From Sphingobacterium arenae (lineage in GTDB: Bacteria; Bacteroidota; Bacteroidia; Sphingobacteriales; Sphingobacteriaceae): a DNA stretch of 64,000 nucleotides. Each line of letters starts with the position of its first letter. Positions within the stretch are counted from its first letter, which is position 1. The stretch covers positions 248,001-312,000 of the forward strand of contig NZ_JACNYK010000004.1 of assembly GCF_014692505.1 (NCBI RefSeq). Reading direction: 5' to 3'. Below are positions 46,271 through 55,400 of the stretch, one piece after another. The translations under genes and the position numbers were made by a program. The notes beneath the pieces were generated by a model. That model was not told where the DNA came from, did not search any database, and was given only the letters and a program-made list of their open reading frames with translations.

Positions 46271-49200
46271 TTAAAATGATACATTTAAACCAGCAGACCA
46301 CACCCTCGCCAACGGATATGTATTTAAATCTATTCGGGCACTACTTCCCCCTAACGCATTGGCTTCCGGATCATACCCAACGTAGTTACTAATGGTAAAT
46401 AGGTTTTGTGCAGACAAAAATACCTGAATTCCCCTGACAGACTTTGTCGAGCGTAATGGAAGATTATAATTCAATTGAATATACTTTAACCGCAGATAAG
46501 AAGCATCTTGCAGCGCTAACGTGTTGGATTTCCCCCCACCATACGAGGTTGGTTCGGTCGCTGATGGCCATTTCGCATCAGGATTATCTATCGTCCAACG
46601 ATCTTCAACAGTAATGCTCAACATGTTTCGCCGGTAATTGCTTGGATAAAGGCTTTCCAGAATATTACCATTTAAGATATCCCCGCCATACTGCCCTTGA
46701 AACAAGAAATTTAAACTAAAATCTCCATAAGCTACCTCATTACGCCACCCATAGGTGAAATCTGGATAAGGATTACCTATTATTTGCTGATCGTCAGCAT
46801 TTATTCTCCCGTCGTTATTCACATCTTCAAAAATTGGATATCCCGGCCGGGAAGATGGCTGCGCACTATTTGCAATTTGGTCCACATCGTTAAAGATACC
46901 TATCACCTTGTAGCCGTAATAAGAAAATGCAGGTTCACCTTCCGTGATGATCGCTACATTCCCAATATTTGCCGCACTTCCCGTGAGTATCCGCTTAGCA
47001 TCTCCCAAATCTGTTACCTTATTCTTTATGAGCGTGAAATTTAGTGACGAGGTCCATCTAAATTTGTTTTTTTGTATGATATCACCAGACAGATAAAATT
47101 CTATACCGCTGTTCCTCATGCTTCCGATATTCGAAAGAATCGAGCGATATCCTGTTCCTGATGGCAATGGTAGTTCAATCAGCATATCCTTTGTCGATTT
47201 CACGAAATAATCGGCGGTAAGGCTTAATCTGTTTTGAAAGAAAGAGGCGTCTACTCCTATATTTGACTGTGCAGTAGACTCCCATTTTAGATCACGGTTA
47301 CCGATTCTAGATGGCGAGGTTCCTACCACTAACGTATTTCCTGATACAAAGGTTCCTCCTGTTGTGAAGGTTTGTAACGAATTGTAGTTTCCGATATCTT
47401 GGTTGCCCGTAACACCATAGCTTCCTCTTAACTTTAAGTTATTAAAGAATTGAGGAATAAATGGCTCATTTGAAAGTAGCCAACCTGCTGCTACTGACGG
47501 AAAATAACCAAATTTATTATCGGTCCCAAAACGCGAAGATCCGTCCGCCCGAAGCGTCCCTGTCAGGATATACTTATCATTATGGGTATAGTTAACCCTA
47601 CCTAGATACGATAACAGCGTATTTTCTGCTTTTCCGCTATTGAGCGAAGCCGTTGCGATATCACCTAAGTTCAGGTTATTTGTAGCGAGGTTGTCTGATG
47701 GGAAATTTCCTATCGAGCCACCAAAACGTTTAATTTGAAAATTCTGATAAGTGATCCCGCCGAGCACATCGAGTGTATTCCCTCCCGCAAATTGTTTATT
47801 GTAATGCATCGTATATTCCCCCAGAATATCTTGTTTTTCAAGCGTTGCTATGTTGGCTATCCCGTTTTGTGCCGCGCCCCGAATCGTGAGCGTACTATTA
47901 AAAATATCCCTACGCTGTGAAAAAAGATCCGTTCCCAGATTAACCTTAGCCTTAAGTCCATTTGCGATTTCATATTCAAAGAAAACATTTCCAAGCGTTC
48001 GGTTTAGAGTACTTTCGTTCTGGATACCGTTGACAAGGCTTAAGGGATTGTTAATCGTCAAAAACGATGAACGAGTAAATGAGCCATCCGGATGGTAGAT
48101 AGATTCGGTTGGATCATATAATAATGCCGCATTGATAGGTCCTGCAGATTCATTGATGCTATTGCCGTCAACCGCATTATTATCTATTATCCTACTGGTT
48201 GTTATGTTGATACCAAACTTACCTTTTGCAGCAAAAGTACCATCCAGATTCACCCGACCAGCATATCTATCCATTCCGGTGTTACGTACGATACCATCTT
48301 GAGAAGTAACATTTAAGGATGTAAAATAAGATAACGATTCCGATCCTCCCGATAGGGATAGATTGTGATCATGTACAGCTGCTTTCCGTAAAATTGCATT
48401 TTGCCAATCGGTTCCTGAACCAATTGCCGCGATCGCTTCATAATCAAAAACGGGATCGCTCCCACGCTCAACTGATAGTTGATTAACCACATCAATATAT
48501 TCCGCAGTATTCAAGATATCTATCCTATTCGCTAACGATTGTACACCGACATTAAGCCCATAGTTTAATCTCTTCTGACCCGCAGTACCTCTTTTGGTTG
48601 TTATCAAAATAACACCATTGGCGGCCCTTGATCCATAAATAGCGGTAGCCGAAGCATCTTTCAATACTTCAATTGATGCGATATCACTGGGATTAATTGA
48701 ATTTATTGGATTTTTCGCGACGAGGTTATTTGCTATTCCCCCTTCTCCAGAAGAAGAAGTGAGGTTGGCTGAATTATCAATAGGCAACCCATCTATCACA
48801 TAGAGCGGGCTGGATCCGGCGTTAATCGAATTATTACCTCTAATACGAACGTTAACACCCCCTCCCGGTTCCGAACTAGACTGCTGTATATTAACGCCAG
48901 CTGCACCTCCCTGTAAAAGCTGATCTACAGATGTTACTGCGCCTCCCCTATTAAAATCAGTCTCCTTCAAACTGGAAACCGAACCCGTTACATCTCTTTT
49001 TTTCTGCACACCATATCCGACCACAATAACTTCGTCGATATCTTCTGAAACCGGAAATAATTCTATTATTGTTGGAGATGTGTTTACTACTACTGTTTTC
49101 GACTCATAACCTATATAGGAGATCGACAATGTGAACGGCAATTTCTGGCCAGTTACAAATTGAAATCTTCCATCCCGATCTGTCTTAACACTATGCGTAA

Positions 49201-49381
49201 CCGCATCTAATTGAATAGTTACACCCTCAAGCGGACCCTTAGAAACCCCATCTATAACAGACCCTGTCAATGTAGCATTGATGATTGGTATCGGCGACAC
49301 TTGTCCGTAAGTATGTACTATACAAAAGAATAATACCATAGCCGACAAAGATGAATACCGAAGTACTCTTATATATTTCAT
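46271..49381 (-). CDS. SusC/RagA TonB-dependent transporter (tandem unit A)
   Basis: 1036 residues with a signal peptide (to about 26, HTYGQ), a beta-sandwich (ATLTGSVIDGVSKGPLEGVT), a plug (VIVVGYGVQKKRDVTGSVSS, VIDGLPIDN, GVILITTKRGTAG) and a barrel ending in LNVSF. No STN domain. It opens the long sulfatase operon of two SusC-SusD-sulfatase units. A leader of more than 200 bases precedes it (see 49382-49831). No ECF, FecR or hybrid two-component regulator gene is adjacent, so control is either by that leader or from elsewhere. Confidence 0.95.
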   Translation of the reverse strand: MKYIRVLRYSSLSAMVLFFCIVHTYGQVSPIPIINATLTGSVIDGVSKGPLEGVTIQLDAVTHSVKTDRDGRFQFVTGQKLPFTLSISYIGYESKTVVVNTSPTIIELFPVSEDIDEVIVVGYGVQKKRDVTGSVSSLKETDFNRGGAVTSVDQLLQGGAAGVNIQQSSSEPGGGVNVRIRGNNSINAGSSPLYVIDGLPIDNSANLTSSSGEGGIANNLVAKNPINSINPSDIASIEVLKDASATAIYGSRAANGVILITTKRGTAGQKRLNYGLNVGVQSLANRIDILNTAEYIDVVNQLSVERGSDPVFDYEAIAAIGSGTDWQNAILRKAAVHDHNLSLSGGSESLSYFTSLNVTSQDGIVRNTGMDRYAGRVNLDGTFAAKGKFGINITTSRIIDNNAVDGNSINESAGPINAALLYDPTESIYHPDGSFTRSSFLTINNPLSLVNGIQNESTLNRTLGNVFFEYEIANGLKAKVNLGTDLFSQRRDIFNSTLTIRGAAQNGIANIATLEKQDILGEYTMHYNKQFAGGNTLDVLGGITYQNFQIKRFGGSIGNFPSDNLATNNLNLGDIATASLNSGKAENTLLSYLGRVNYTHNDKYILTGTLRADGSSRFGTDNKFGYFPSVAAGWLLSNEPFIPQFFNNLKLRGSYGVTGNQDIGNYNSLQTFTTGGTFVSGNTLVVGTSPSRIGNRDLKWESTAQSNIGVDASFFQNRLSLTADYFVKSTKDMLIELPLPSGTGYRSILSNIGSMRNSGIEFYLSGDIIQKNKFRWTSSLNFTLIKNKVTDLGDAKRILTGSAANIGNVAIITEGEPAFSYYGYKVIGIFNDVDQIANSAQPSSRPGYPIFEDVNNDGRINADDQQIIGNPYPDFTYGWRNEVAYGDFSLNFLFQGQYGGDILNGNILESLYPSNYRRNMLSITVEDRWTIDNPDAKWPSATEPTSYGGGKSNTLALQDASYLRLKYIQLNYNLPLRSTKSVRGIQVFLSAQNLFTISNYVGYDPEANALGGSSARIDLNTYPLARVWSAGLNVSF

Positions 49382-49407
49382 AAAAAATAGCTAATGTTGA
49401 ATGATGC

Positions 49408-49431
49408 AAAAGTCAATAGTAATTGACTTTT
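49408..49431. repeat. Perfect 10-bp inverted repeat in the SusC leader
   Basis: AAAAGTCAAT (49408-49417) and ATTGACTTTT (49422-49431) with a 4-base loop lie 26 bases before the SusC ATG (49381). In the transcript this would be an AU-rich hairpin just upstream of the start codon, a place where it could affect translation. Confidence 0.55.
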
Positions 49432-49498
49432 ATAGTGAATAAGTAGCCCTACGAATGAATTTAATTTCTTCGTTTTGTTGCTTTAAGATAGCACGGTA

Positions 49499-49591
49499 TT
49501 AACGGCACATTCGACAAGAACCACAAAATAAAATGTGGAAGGGAAGGTTAGATAAGAATCTCTTTAAAGAGTCAATGTCATACTTTTTCAT
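49499..49591 (-). CDS. Possible 30-residue leader peptide upstream of SusC unit A
   Basis: An ATG at 49591 opens 30 codons (MKKYDIDSLKRFLSN at the start, three Cys near the end) and stops at 49499-49501. This ATG occupies the position that is the real SusC start in the homologous leader of unit B. It is in frame with the SusC ATG 210 bases further on, but the stop intervenes. It may be a leader peptide or merely a decayed start. Confidence 0.25.
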   Translation of the reverse strand: MKKYDIDSLKRFLSNLPFHILFCGSCRMCR

Positions 49592-49626
49592 TACGATAAT
49601 TGTTTATTAGTAAAAATTATACTCGT

Positions 49627-49642
49627 TGCCAACGCCAATTGA
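49627..49642 (-). repeat. 16-base leader element, copy A (upstream of SusC unit A)
   Basis: Identical to 43096-43111. It begins about 10 bases into the transcript predicted from the -7 element at 49655-49662, so it would be near the 5' end of the mRNA. Confidence 0.75.
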
Positions 49643-49654
49643 TGAACGATGGGA

Positions 49655-49662
49655 CAAAGATA
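49655..49662 (-). promoter_or_regulatory. -7 promoter element (TATCTTTG) for the sulfatase operon
   Basis: An exact TAnnTTTG on the minus strand, about 270 bases upstream of the SusC ATG. It predicts a start near 49651. No strong -33 match upstream. The homologous leader of unit B has no counterpart. Confidence 0.5.
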
Positions 49663-49769
49663 TAAATACCCATATAAAAAACTACTAAAAAGGTAGACTT
49701 TTTTTTTAATCCTGTATTTCCCTATTATACTACAATTGCTGTATTACTATTCTTCTCCTAGATTACCGT

Positions 49770-49801
49770 TTTGGTATTGTATTTTATAAACGATAACTTT
49801 A
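49770..49801 (+). promoter_or_regulatory. Promoter of the GlcG-like gene
   Basis: TTTG (49770-49773), a 20-base spacer and TAACTTTA (49794-49801, one mismatch to TAnnTTTG). This is the best -33/-7 pair in the window and predicts a leader of about 27 bases to the ATG at 49832. Confidence 0.6.
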
Positions 49802-49831
49802 CTGTTCATCAGTTAGATAAATCATACAATC

Positions 49832-50233
49832 ATGGGTAACATCACATTAGAACAGGCGCGCAAAGTAATAGACGCTGCCCTTAAAAAATCAGAAGAATTA
49901 GGCGTAAAAATGAATATTGCAGTCGTCGACTCAGGAACTAATTTAGTTGCATTCAACAAAATGGACGATGCTTGGTTGGGTTCGATTGATATCTCACAGA
50001 AAAAGGCACGTACGGCTCGGTATTTTAATATGAATACTGGCGAAATCGGTAAACTATCGCAACCGGGTGGCTCACTTTACAACATCGAGCACTCCAACAA
50101 TGGTCTCATCACCTTTCCTGGTGGCGTTTTGATAAAAGACGGAAACGGTACAATCCTAGGTGCTATTGGTGTAAGTGGTAGTACCGTCGAAGACGATCAT
50201 GCGGTTGCGACATCGGGCGCTAACGCTTTGTGA
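49832..50233 (+). CDS. GlcG/HbpS-family protein (DUF336)
   Basis: A 133-residue single-domain protein of the GlcG/HbpS type: [19 protein letters not shown] at the start, [40 protein letters not shown] and the C-terminal [14 protein letters not shown]. No signal peptide. Members are small oligomers found in glycolate, haem or propanediol contexts. Some bind haem, but the biochemical role is unclear in most. It has its own promoter and no obvious partner here. Confidence 0.92.
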   Translation: MGNITLEQARKVIDAALKKSEELGVKMNIAVVDSGTNLVAFNKMDDAWLGSIDISQKKARTARYFNMNTGEIGKLSQPGGSLYNIEHSNNGLITFPGGVLIKDGNGTILGAIGVSGSTVEDDHAVATSGANAL

Positions 50234-50316
50234 TGCCCACAACATAGAAATATCCGCGTTGGAATTCAAATGGGCATCTGGTTGATAACGCCCAAGAAGA
50301 TTAATACGAAATTAAT

Positions 50317-51033
50317 CTATCGCCCTAGCCACTCCTGGAAGAGAATTGAACGTTCCTGACTTACAATTACATCTGTATCATTTTCAGGAAGCAGTTTTAT
50401 CTTAACACGACCACGGCTTATTTTCACCATGGATACAATGGCATCGATATGCACCATAAATTTGCGGTTCACTTGAAAGAAAAAGGTCGGATCCAGTTTT
50501 GCGGCTATCCCCATCAAGGTATCCTCCATGATGTAACGTCCACCCGATTTTTCGATAACAAATAAAATCTTGTCTTCCGCCATAAAGTAGGCGATATCAC
50601 TCACCGGGAGCGATTTGAGATGGATCCCATATTTGACCAGAAAGCGATTTTTGTAACGCGGTTCGTCCGAAGGCAGTAGTTTTCTCACCTTGGCTATAGC
50701 GCGCTCCAGATCCTCTGCATCGAAAGGTTTCAACAGGTATGCATAACCTTGGTTCTGAAAAGCATCCAGCGCATAATCGTCGTACGCCGTTGTAAAAATA
50801 ACTGGCGCCGATACCGGCACTTGTTTAAACACCTCAAGACTAATTCCGTCTGCCAGATGAATATCCATAAAGATCAAATCCGGCTTATTTTTTCTAAGCC
50901 ATTCCACCGCATCCCGAATCGTATCCAACCTAACCAAGTTAGGGTTTTCAGCAAGCAGCGACGTCGCCAGCATATCCCGAAGGCTATTCCAAGCCCATTC
51001 TTCATCCTCTACCACAAGTATTTGCCAAGCCAT
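50317..51033 (-). CDS. LytTR-family response regulator (peptide-uptake locus)
   Basis: 238 residues from the ATG at 51033. The frame could open 56 codons earlier, but that part crosses the terminator hairpin and the end of the SusD gene. The receiver domain has Asp57 in DLIFMDIHLADG and the Lys in YLLKPFDAEDLERA. The LytTR domain (about 135-235) has LPVSDIAYFMAEDKILFVIE and FQVNRKFMVHIDAI. The likely partner is the LytS-type kinase at 58541-59908, at the other end of the same strand-aligned locus. A 17-bp terminator-like stem lies 14 bases upstream of its start. Confidence 0.94.
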   Translation of the reverse strand: MAWQILVVEDEEWAWNSLRDMLATSLLAENPNLVRLDTIRDAVEWLRKNKPDLIFMDIHLADGISLEVFKQVPVSAPVIFTTAYDDYALDAFQNQGYAYLLKPFDAEDLERAIAKVRKLLPSDEPRYKNRFLVKYGIHLKSLPVSDIAYFMAEDKILFVIEKSGGRYIMEDTLMGIAAKLDPTFFFQVNRKFMVHIDAIVSMVKISRGRVKIKLLPENDTDVIVSQERSILFQEWLGR

Positions 51034-51047
51034 ACGGTAAAAATAGA

Positions 51048-51087
51048 AAAAATCCCTTATGCTACGACCATAGCATAAGGGATTTTT
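51048..51087 (-). terminator. Strong terminator-like hairpin between SusD and the response-regulator gene
   Basis: AAAAATCCCTTATGCTA (51048-51064) pairs without mismatch with TAGCATAAGGGATTTTT (51071-51087) around a 6-base loop, with A and T runs at both ends. It lies 25 bases past the SusD stop and 14 bases before the regulator ATG, so the regulator would need read-through. The alternative is a near-leaderless promoter at TATTTTTA (51038-51045). Confidence 0.85.
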
Positions 51088-51112
51088 CAAACAGTGTGGG
51101 CCAGAAACTAAA

Positions 51113-52435
51113 CTAAAGCAGTTCGGGGTTATTCTCGATCGCCTCTCTCGGATAGCGGATCGTATACCGTGGATCTTCCTTCTGTAGCGTATACGTTTCA
51201 CCCAAGAAAAGATGTTGGATTTCGGGACGTCCCCAGCGTTTTAAGTCATACCAGCGCAAGCCCTCTAAAGCCAATTCACGAGTCCGCTCCTCCTGCAGGA
51301 ATTCCAACAGTTCTTCGTTCGATAGTGCATCCAACTTATTTTCCTGTTCCGAAGCAGCCGATGCCGACAATCGATGTTGCGCTAACGTACGAAATGCTTC
51401 CAAGGCTACCGTTTTGTTGTCTAGATGCAACGCTGCTTCCGCGACAATCAAATAAAGCTCGCCATTTCTAAAACTGACCTTAAATCGGTTATCCCCTCCT
51501 TTAAGCGATCTGTATTCATTGCCGGATTTTTTAAAATAGTATGCAAAACGTTGATCGTTAACCTGATCATACAGCGAGATGATATGCTCCGAAACGTTCG
51601 TACTAGATTGTAATTGCGCTGTAGACGGATTGTCCCAAGCCTGGATAGATTCGACCGATTCAAAATCATTGGGCAAGAGTGCCTCTCCGTCATTTAAATC
51701 TACCAGCCCGCCTTCTATCGCCAAGGCCGTCTGCGCTTCCGATAGCGCCTGTTTCCATTCTGAACGATAGAGATGTAAACGTGCCGCGAAAGCATGCAGC
51801 GCCCGTTTACTAAACCGGTACCGGTGCTCCGAAGGTTGATTACCGATCTGCATCAGTTCCGTTGCACGCGCCATATCATTCGCAATAAACGTATATACCT
51901 CCTCTACTGTGCGAACAGGAAACTTCTGCTCCAGATCTATCGTCTCTGCGATAGGTACTCCCCTGTGCTGTTTGTTAGCATCACTATATACAGGCGCATA
52001 ACAGTTGAGCAGTTCAAAATGGCTGTACGCCCGCAATAGGTAGGCTTCCGCCTTTAGCTGCTTCGTTACCTCATTATCACCCAATTTATCATCGATTTCT
52101 GTCAACAGCAAATTCGCATAAAATATACTCTTGTAGAACGTCGCCCAAGGATAAGACAGTGTTGTCGGATCGGGCGCTTGGTCATTCCAGATATAAATAT
52201 CTTTCAGAACCGCCATGTCCGTGGAAAATTCATCCAATAGCAATTCGTCGGTCCGTAAGGATAATAAAGATTTATGTGTCGGAAAAACCGAATATCCACT
52301 GGTCAGCAACGCCCGAAAGTCGGATTCGGTCGAGGGTACAACCGTTCCCACAGGCTGTATATCCAAGTATCTATCGCAGGAATGCATAAATACCCCTGCG
52401 ATGGCTATGCATATATAAATAAATTTTTGTCTCAT
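51113..52435 (-). CDS. SusD/RagB-family surface lipoprotein (peptide-uptake locus)
   Basis: 440 residues with a lipoprotein signal and lipobox Cys at residue 20 (FMHSC). SusD features are RYLDIQPVGTVVPSTESDFR, YLLRAYSHFELLNCYAPVY and ERTRELALEGLRWYDLKRWG near the C-terminus. At 440 residues it is the shortest SusD here. It follows its SusC by 21 bases. The locus contains a metalloprotease instead of carbohydrate enzymes, so the bound ligand is probably a peptide (inference). Confidence 0.94.
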   Translation of the reverse strand: MRQKFIYICIAIAGVFMHSCDRYLDIQPVGTVVPSTESDFRALLTSGYSVFPTHKSLLSLRTDELLLDEFSTDMAVLKDIYIWNDQAPDPTTLSYPWATFYKSIFYANLLLTEIDDKLGDNEVTKQLKAEAYLLRAYSHFELLNCYAPVYSDANKQHRGVPIAETIDLEQKFPVRTVEEVYTFIANDMARATELMQIGNQPSEHRYRFSKRALHAFAARLHLYRSEWKQALSEAQTALAIEGGLVDLNDGEALLPNDFESVESIQAWDNPSTAQLQSSTNVSEHIISLYDQVNDQRFAYYFKKSGNEYRSLKGGDNRFKVSFRNGELYLIVAEAALHLDNKTVALEAFRTLAQHRLSASAASEQENKLDALSNEELLEFLQEERTRELALEGLRWYDLKRWGRPEIQHLFLGETYTLQKEDPRYTIRYPREAIENNPELL

Positions 52436-52456
52436 ATCAATAGAATTAAAAAAGCG

Positions 52457-55400
52457 TTAAAACTGGGCAGATAAACCAAACGTAAACGATTTGGTAATCG
52501 GCTGCGCATAGAAATTACCATACGTTTCAGGATCGAAATAATCGTCATACGAATCACCGAAAACGAATAAGTTTCTGCCTTCCACATTAAATCGAACGCT
52601 ACCCGCACCTATACGTTTAGCGATTTTGGCTGGCATGCTATACCCCAGGCGTATACTGTTGATGCGCACATAGCTCATATTTTTCGCCCAAATATCGTAA
52701 TAACCAAAAGATCGTACCGGGTCATTGTCCATCATCCAACTGTACGCAATCCAGCGCGCATTGTCTTCGATATTCGTACTGCCCAAGGCTGGCAAGCCGT
52801 TTCCTTGGAGCGCATCCATTACCCTATTGGATTGGTTCATACCACGGTCCACACTTGCCGGATTGTATGGTGGTGTGCCGCGCATCCATCTGTCCAGATT
52901 AAATGCCGCAGATACCGCTAAGTCGAAGTGATCAAAACGGAATCTATTGGTCATACCGCCCACAAACTTCGGATCCGCATTCCCTAAGTAGCGGAATTTG
53001 CTACGGTACGTATCCGGTGTAAGTTCTGTAGCAACCATATATCCCGGCAGGAAATCCGCCCAGGGGTCATAGAGACCATAAAAATCTTCGAACGCAACCG
53101 TTTCTCCGGTTGCTCCCTGAAACTGCATCAGGCCGTCAGCATCCAGTCCCGCTGTCGGTAACACGAATATGGAATTGAGCGGGTAACCTTCCTGGTTGTC
53201 GAGTACATAAGATTTTGGATCGGCCAGTACTTTCGTTAGCTTATTGTTATTATGGGCGATATTAAAATCCGTTCCCCATTCAAAACGATCGCGTACGATA
53301 TTTCTGCTGGAAATCATAAGTTCGATACCTTCATTTTTCACAGACGCCCAGTTCCGCTGTATATCTTGAAAACCATTTTCGAGCGCAAGTTGGCTCACAC
53401 CGATCACATCGGTACTATTGCGGTTGTAATAATCCAGCGTGACGTTTACCCTATCTGCCCAAAGTCCGATATCAAGTCCTGCGTTCCAGGTCTGCGTACG
53501 CTCCCAGCGGAGTTTATCATTTGCGGGCATATCGACGACTATCGTCTGTTCATTGGAGCCCGGTAAGATCGTACTATTGTTATATTGCCCAATGAAAAAT
53601 GGATAGGTATTCCGGTCTACGTTTCCCTGTATTCCATAAGACGCACGCAAGCGCAAATTGGAGATCACCGGTACAGTCCTCATAAAAGATTCTTCGGATA
53701 CGACCCAAGATCCCGCGAGCGACCAAATCGGTAGGAAGCGGTATTTGGGATCGACACCAAACATATTCGATCCGTCGTAACGAATGCTTCCGAAGAGGTT
53801 ATATTTACGATCTAGCGTATAGGTCGCATTCGCAAAGAAGGAAGCATACGACGTTTCACCAATACTTTTGGCGTATTGACGGAAACGTTCATCGTTTTCA
53901 TATCCCGAATTTGGAAAAACGATAGGCTTCGTCGTCAGCGTTGTCGGATTAAACCCAAAACCTTTGGTGGATATCAAGGTGTTTTTGCTACGGCGCAATT
54001 CCGTTCCGCCCATGACTTCCAGTTCATGGCGCTCCGCAAAGCTCGTATTATAACTCAAGAACGATTTCCAATTGTATTGGAAACTACTGTTAGCCGTATT
54101 TTCGATCAGACCACCCGCTGGCAAAAAGTACTTTTCCCCATCGCTAAAATATCGCGTGCTATGATACAGCTTGCGCCGGTAATAGCTTTCCTCATCCATA
54201 AACCTCTCCGTACCGGTCTCGTCAAACTGTAACCCCAGCTCCGATCGGATATTTAGATTATGTAAGATATCGTACTGTAAGTAGGAGATTGCCTTGAGCG
54301 CCTTGTTAGATAAGCTATATCTGGTATTCTCCCTTTCTTCAAGAGCATTAAACGGAATGTATGTATCATTCTCAAAGCCTTCAATATCCGGATCATTTAC
54401 ATACGAGCCATCCTCATTTCGAATCGCCAAATACGGATTGACCGTGCGCACATAATAACTTGGATTGGTAAAAGCATCCCTATCCTGTATGGGGTTGCGC
54501 CGGTTACTCACAGATCCCAAGAGGTTTATCCCTGCTTTCAATCGGCTACTGATACGGAAATCATTATTCAACGTTAAGTTATAACGATTCATATCGACAT
54601 TGTGCATGCTTCCCTTCTCGTCAAAGTAGCCTGCCGAAACGTAGTAACGATGGTTTTCCGTTCCGCCCGAAACCGATGCATTGTATTGCTGGTTGATCGC
54701 ATTGCGGAACAAATTATCCGCCCAATCATATTCATGGCCACGCAGCGCATCAATTGCATTTCGGGTTTCAGGAGAAAGGGCTGTTAATCCACCTGCACGA
54801 AAGCTATCCCATTCATTGGACGCCGTCAGCAACCGCGCAATGGCCCCCTTACCCGATCGATACGTCAAATCAGCACGCTTCGCCATCTCCAGTTCAAAAT
54901 CGACCTTCTGGGAAGCATTCATCAAGTTCAGACGATCAAAGTCCGGCCGTTGCGTCACAAATGTATTCGCAGAAACGCTGACCTTTGCCGGTCCTGCTTG
55001 TCCCCTTTTGGTGGTAATCACGATAACCCCATTTGCCGCACGTGCCCCGTAAATCGCTGTCGCAGCCGCATCCCTTAAAACAGAGATGTCTTTGATATCT
55101 TCAGGGTTCAATCCGGCAATCGGCAAATTTCTTAACGTGTTTATATCATCTTTGTCCAAGCGATTGGGCAACTCCGTACCCTCTATAGGCATACCATCCA
55201 CTACCCATAACGGGTCCTGCGTACCATTCATCGAAACCGTACCCCGGATACGGATCTGCGATACGCCGTTTGGTCCACCGCTTAAATTGGAAAACTGCAT
55301 ACCCGGTACCTGTCCTTCCAGCATCTGTTCGATACTCGCCACACCCGACTGCTTGATTTTTTCAGCATCGATTTTTGTATACGCCGTGGTATTCTTGCGC

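Larger units (their letters stand above)
49382..49831. other. 450-base intergenic region: SusC leader and GlcG-like gene promoter
   Basis: This divergent region holds, from the SusC side: the palindrome at 49408-49431, a possible 30-codon leader frame (49499-49591), a 12-base palindrome CTCTTTAAAGAG (49560-49571), the 16-base leader element (49627-49642) and a minus-strand -7 element (49655-49662). From the other side comes the promoter of the GlcG-like gene (49770-49801). I see no larger gene in it. Confidence 0.7.

Noticed and set aside
50232..50278. 8-bp inverted repeat (GATGCCCA/TGGGCATC) after the GlcG-like gene
   Set aside because: The 31-base loop and lack of a T-run make it weak as a terminator; it could be chance.
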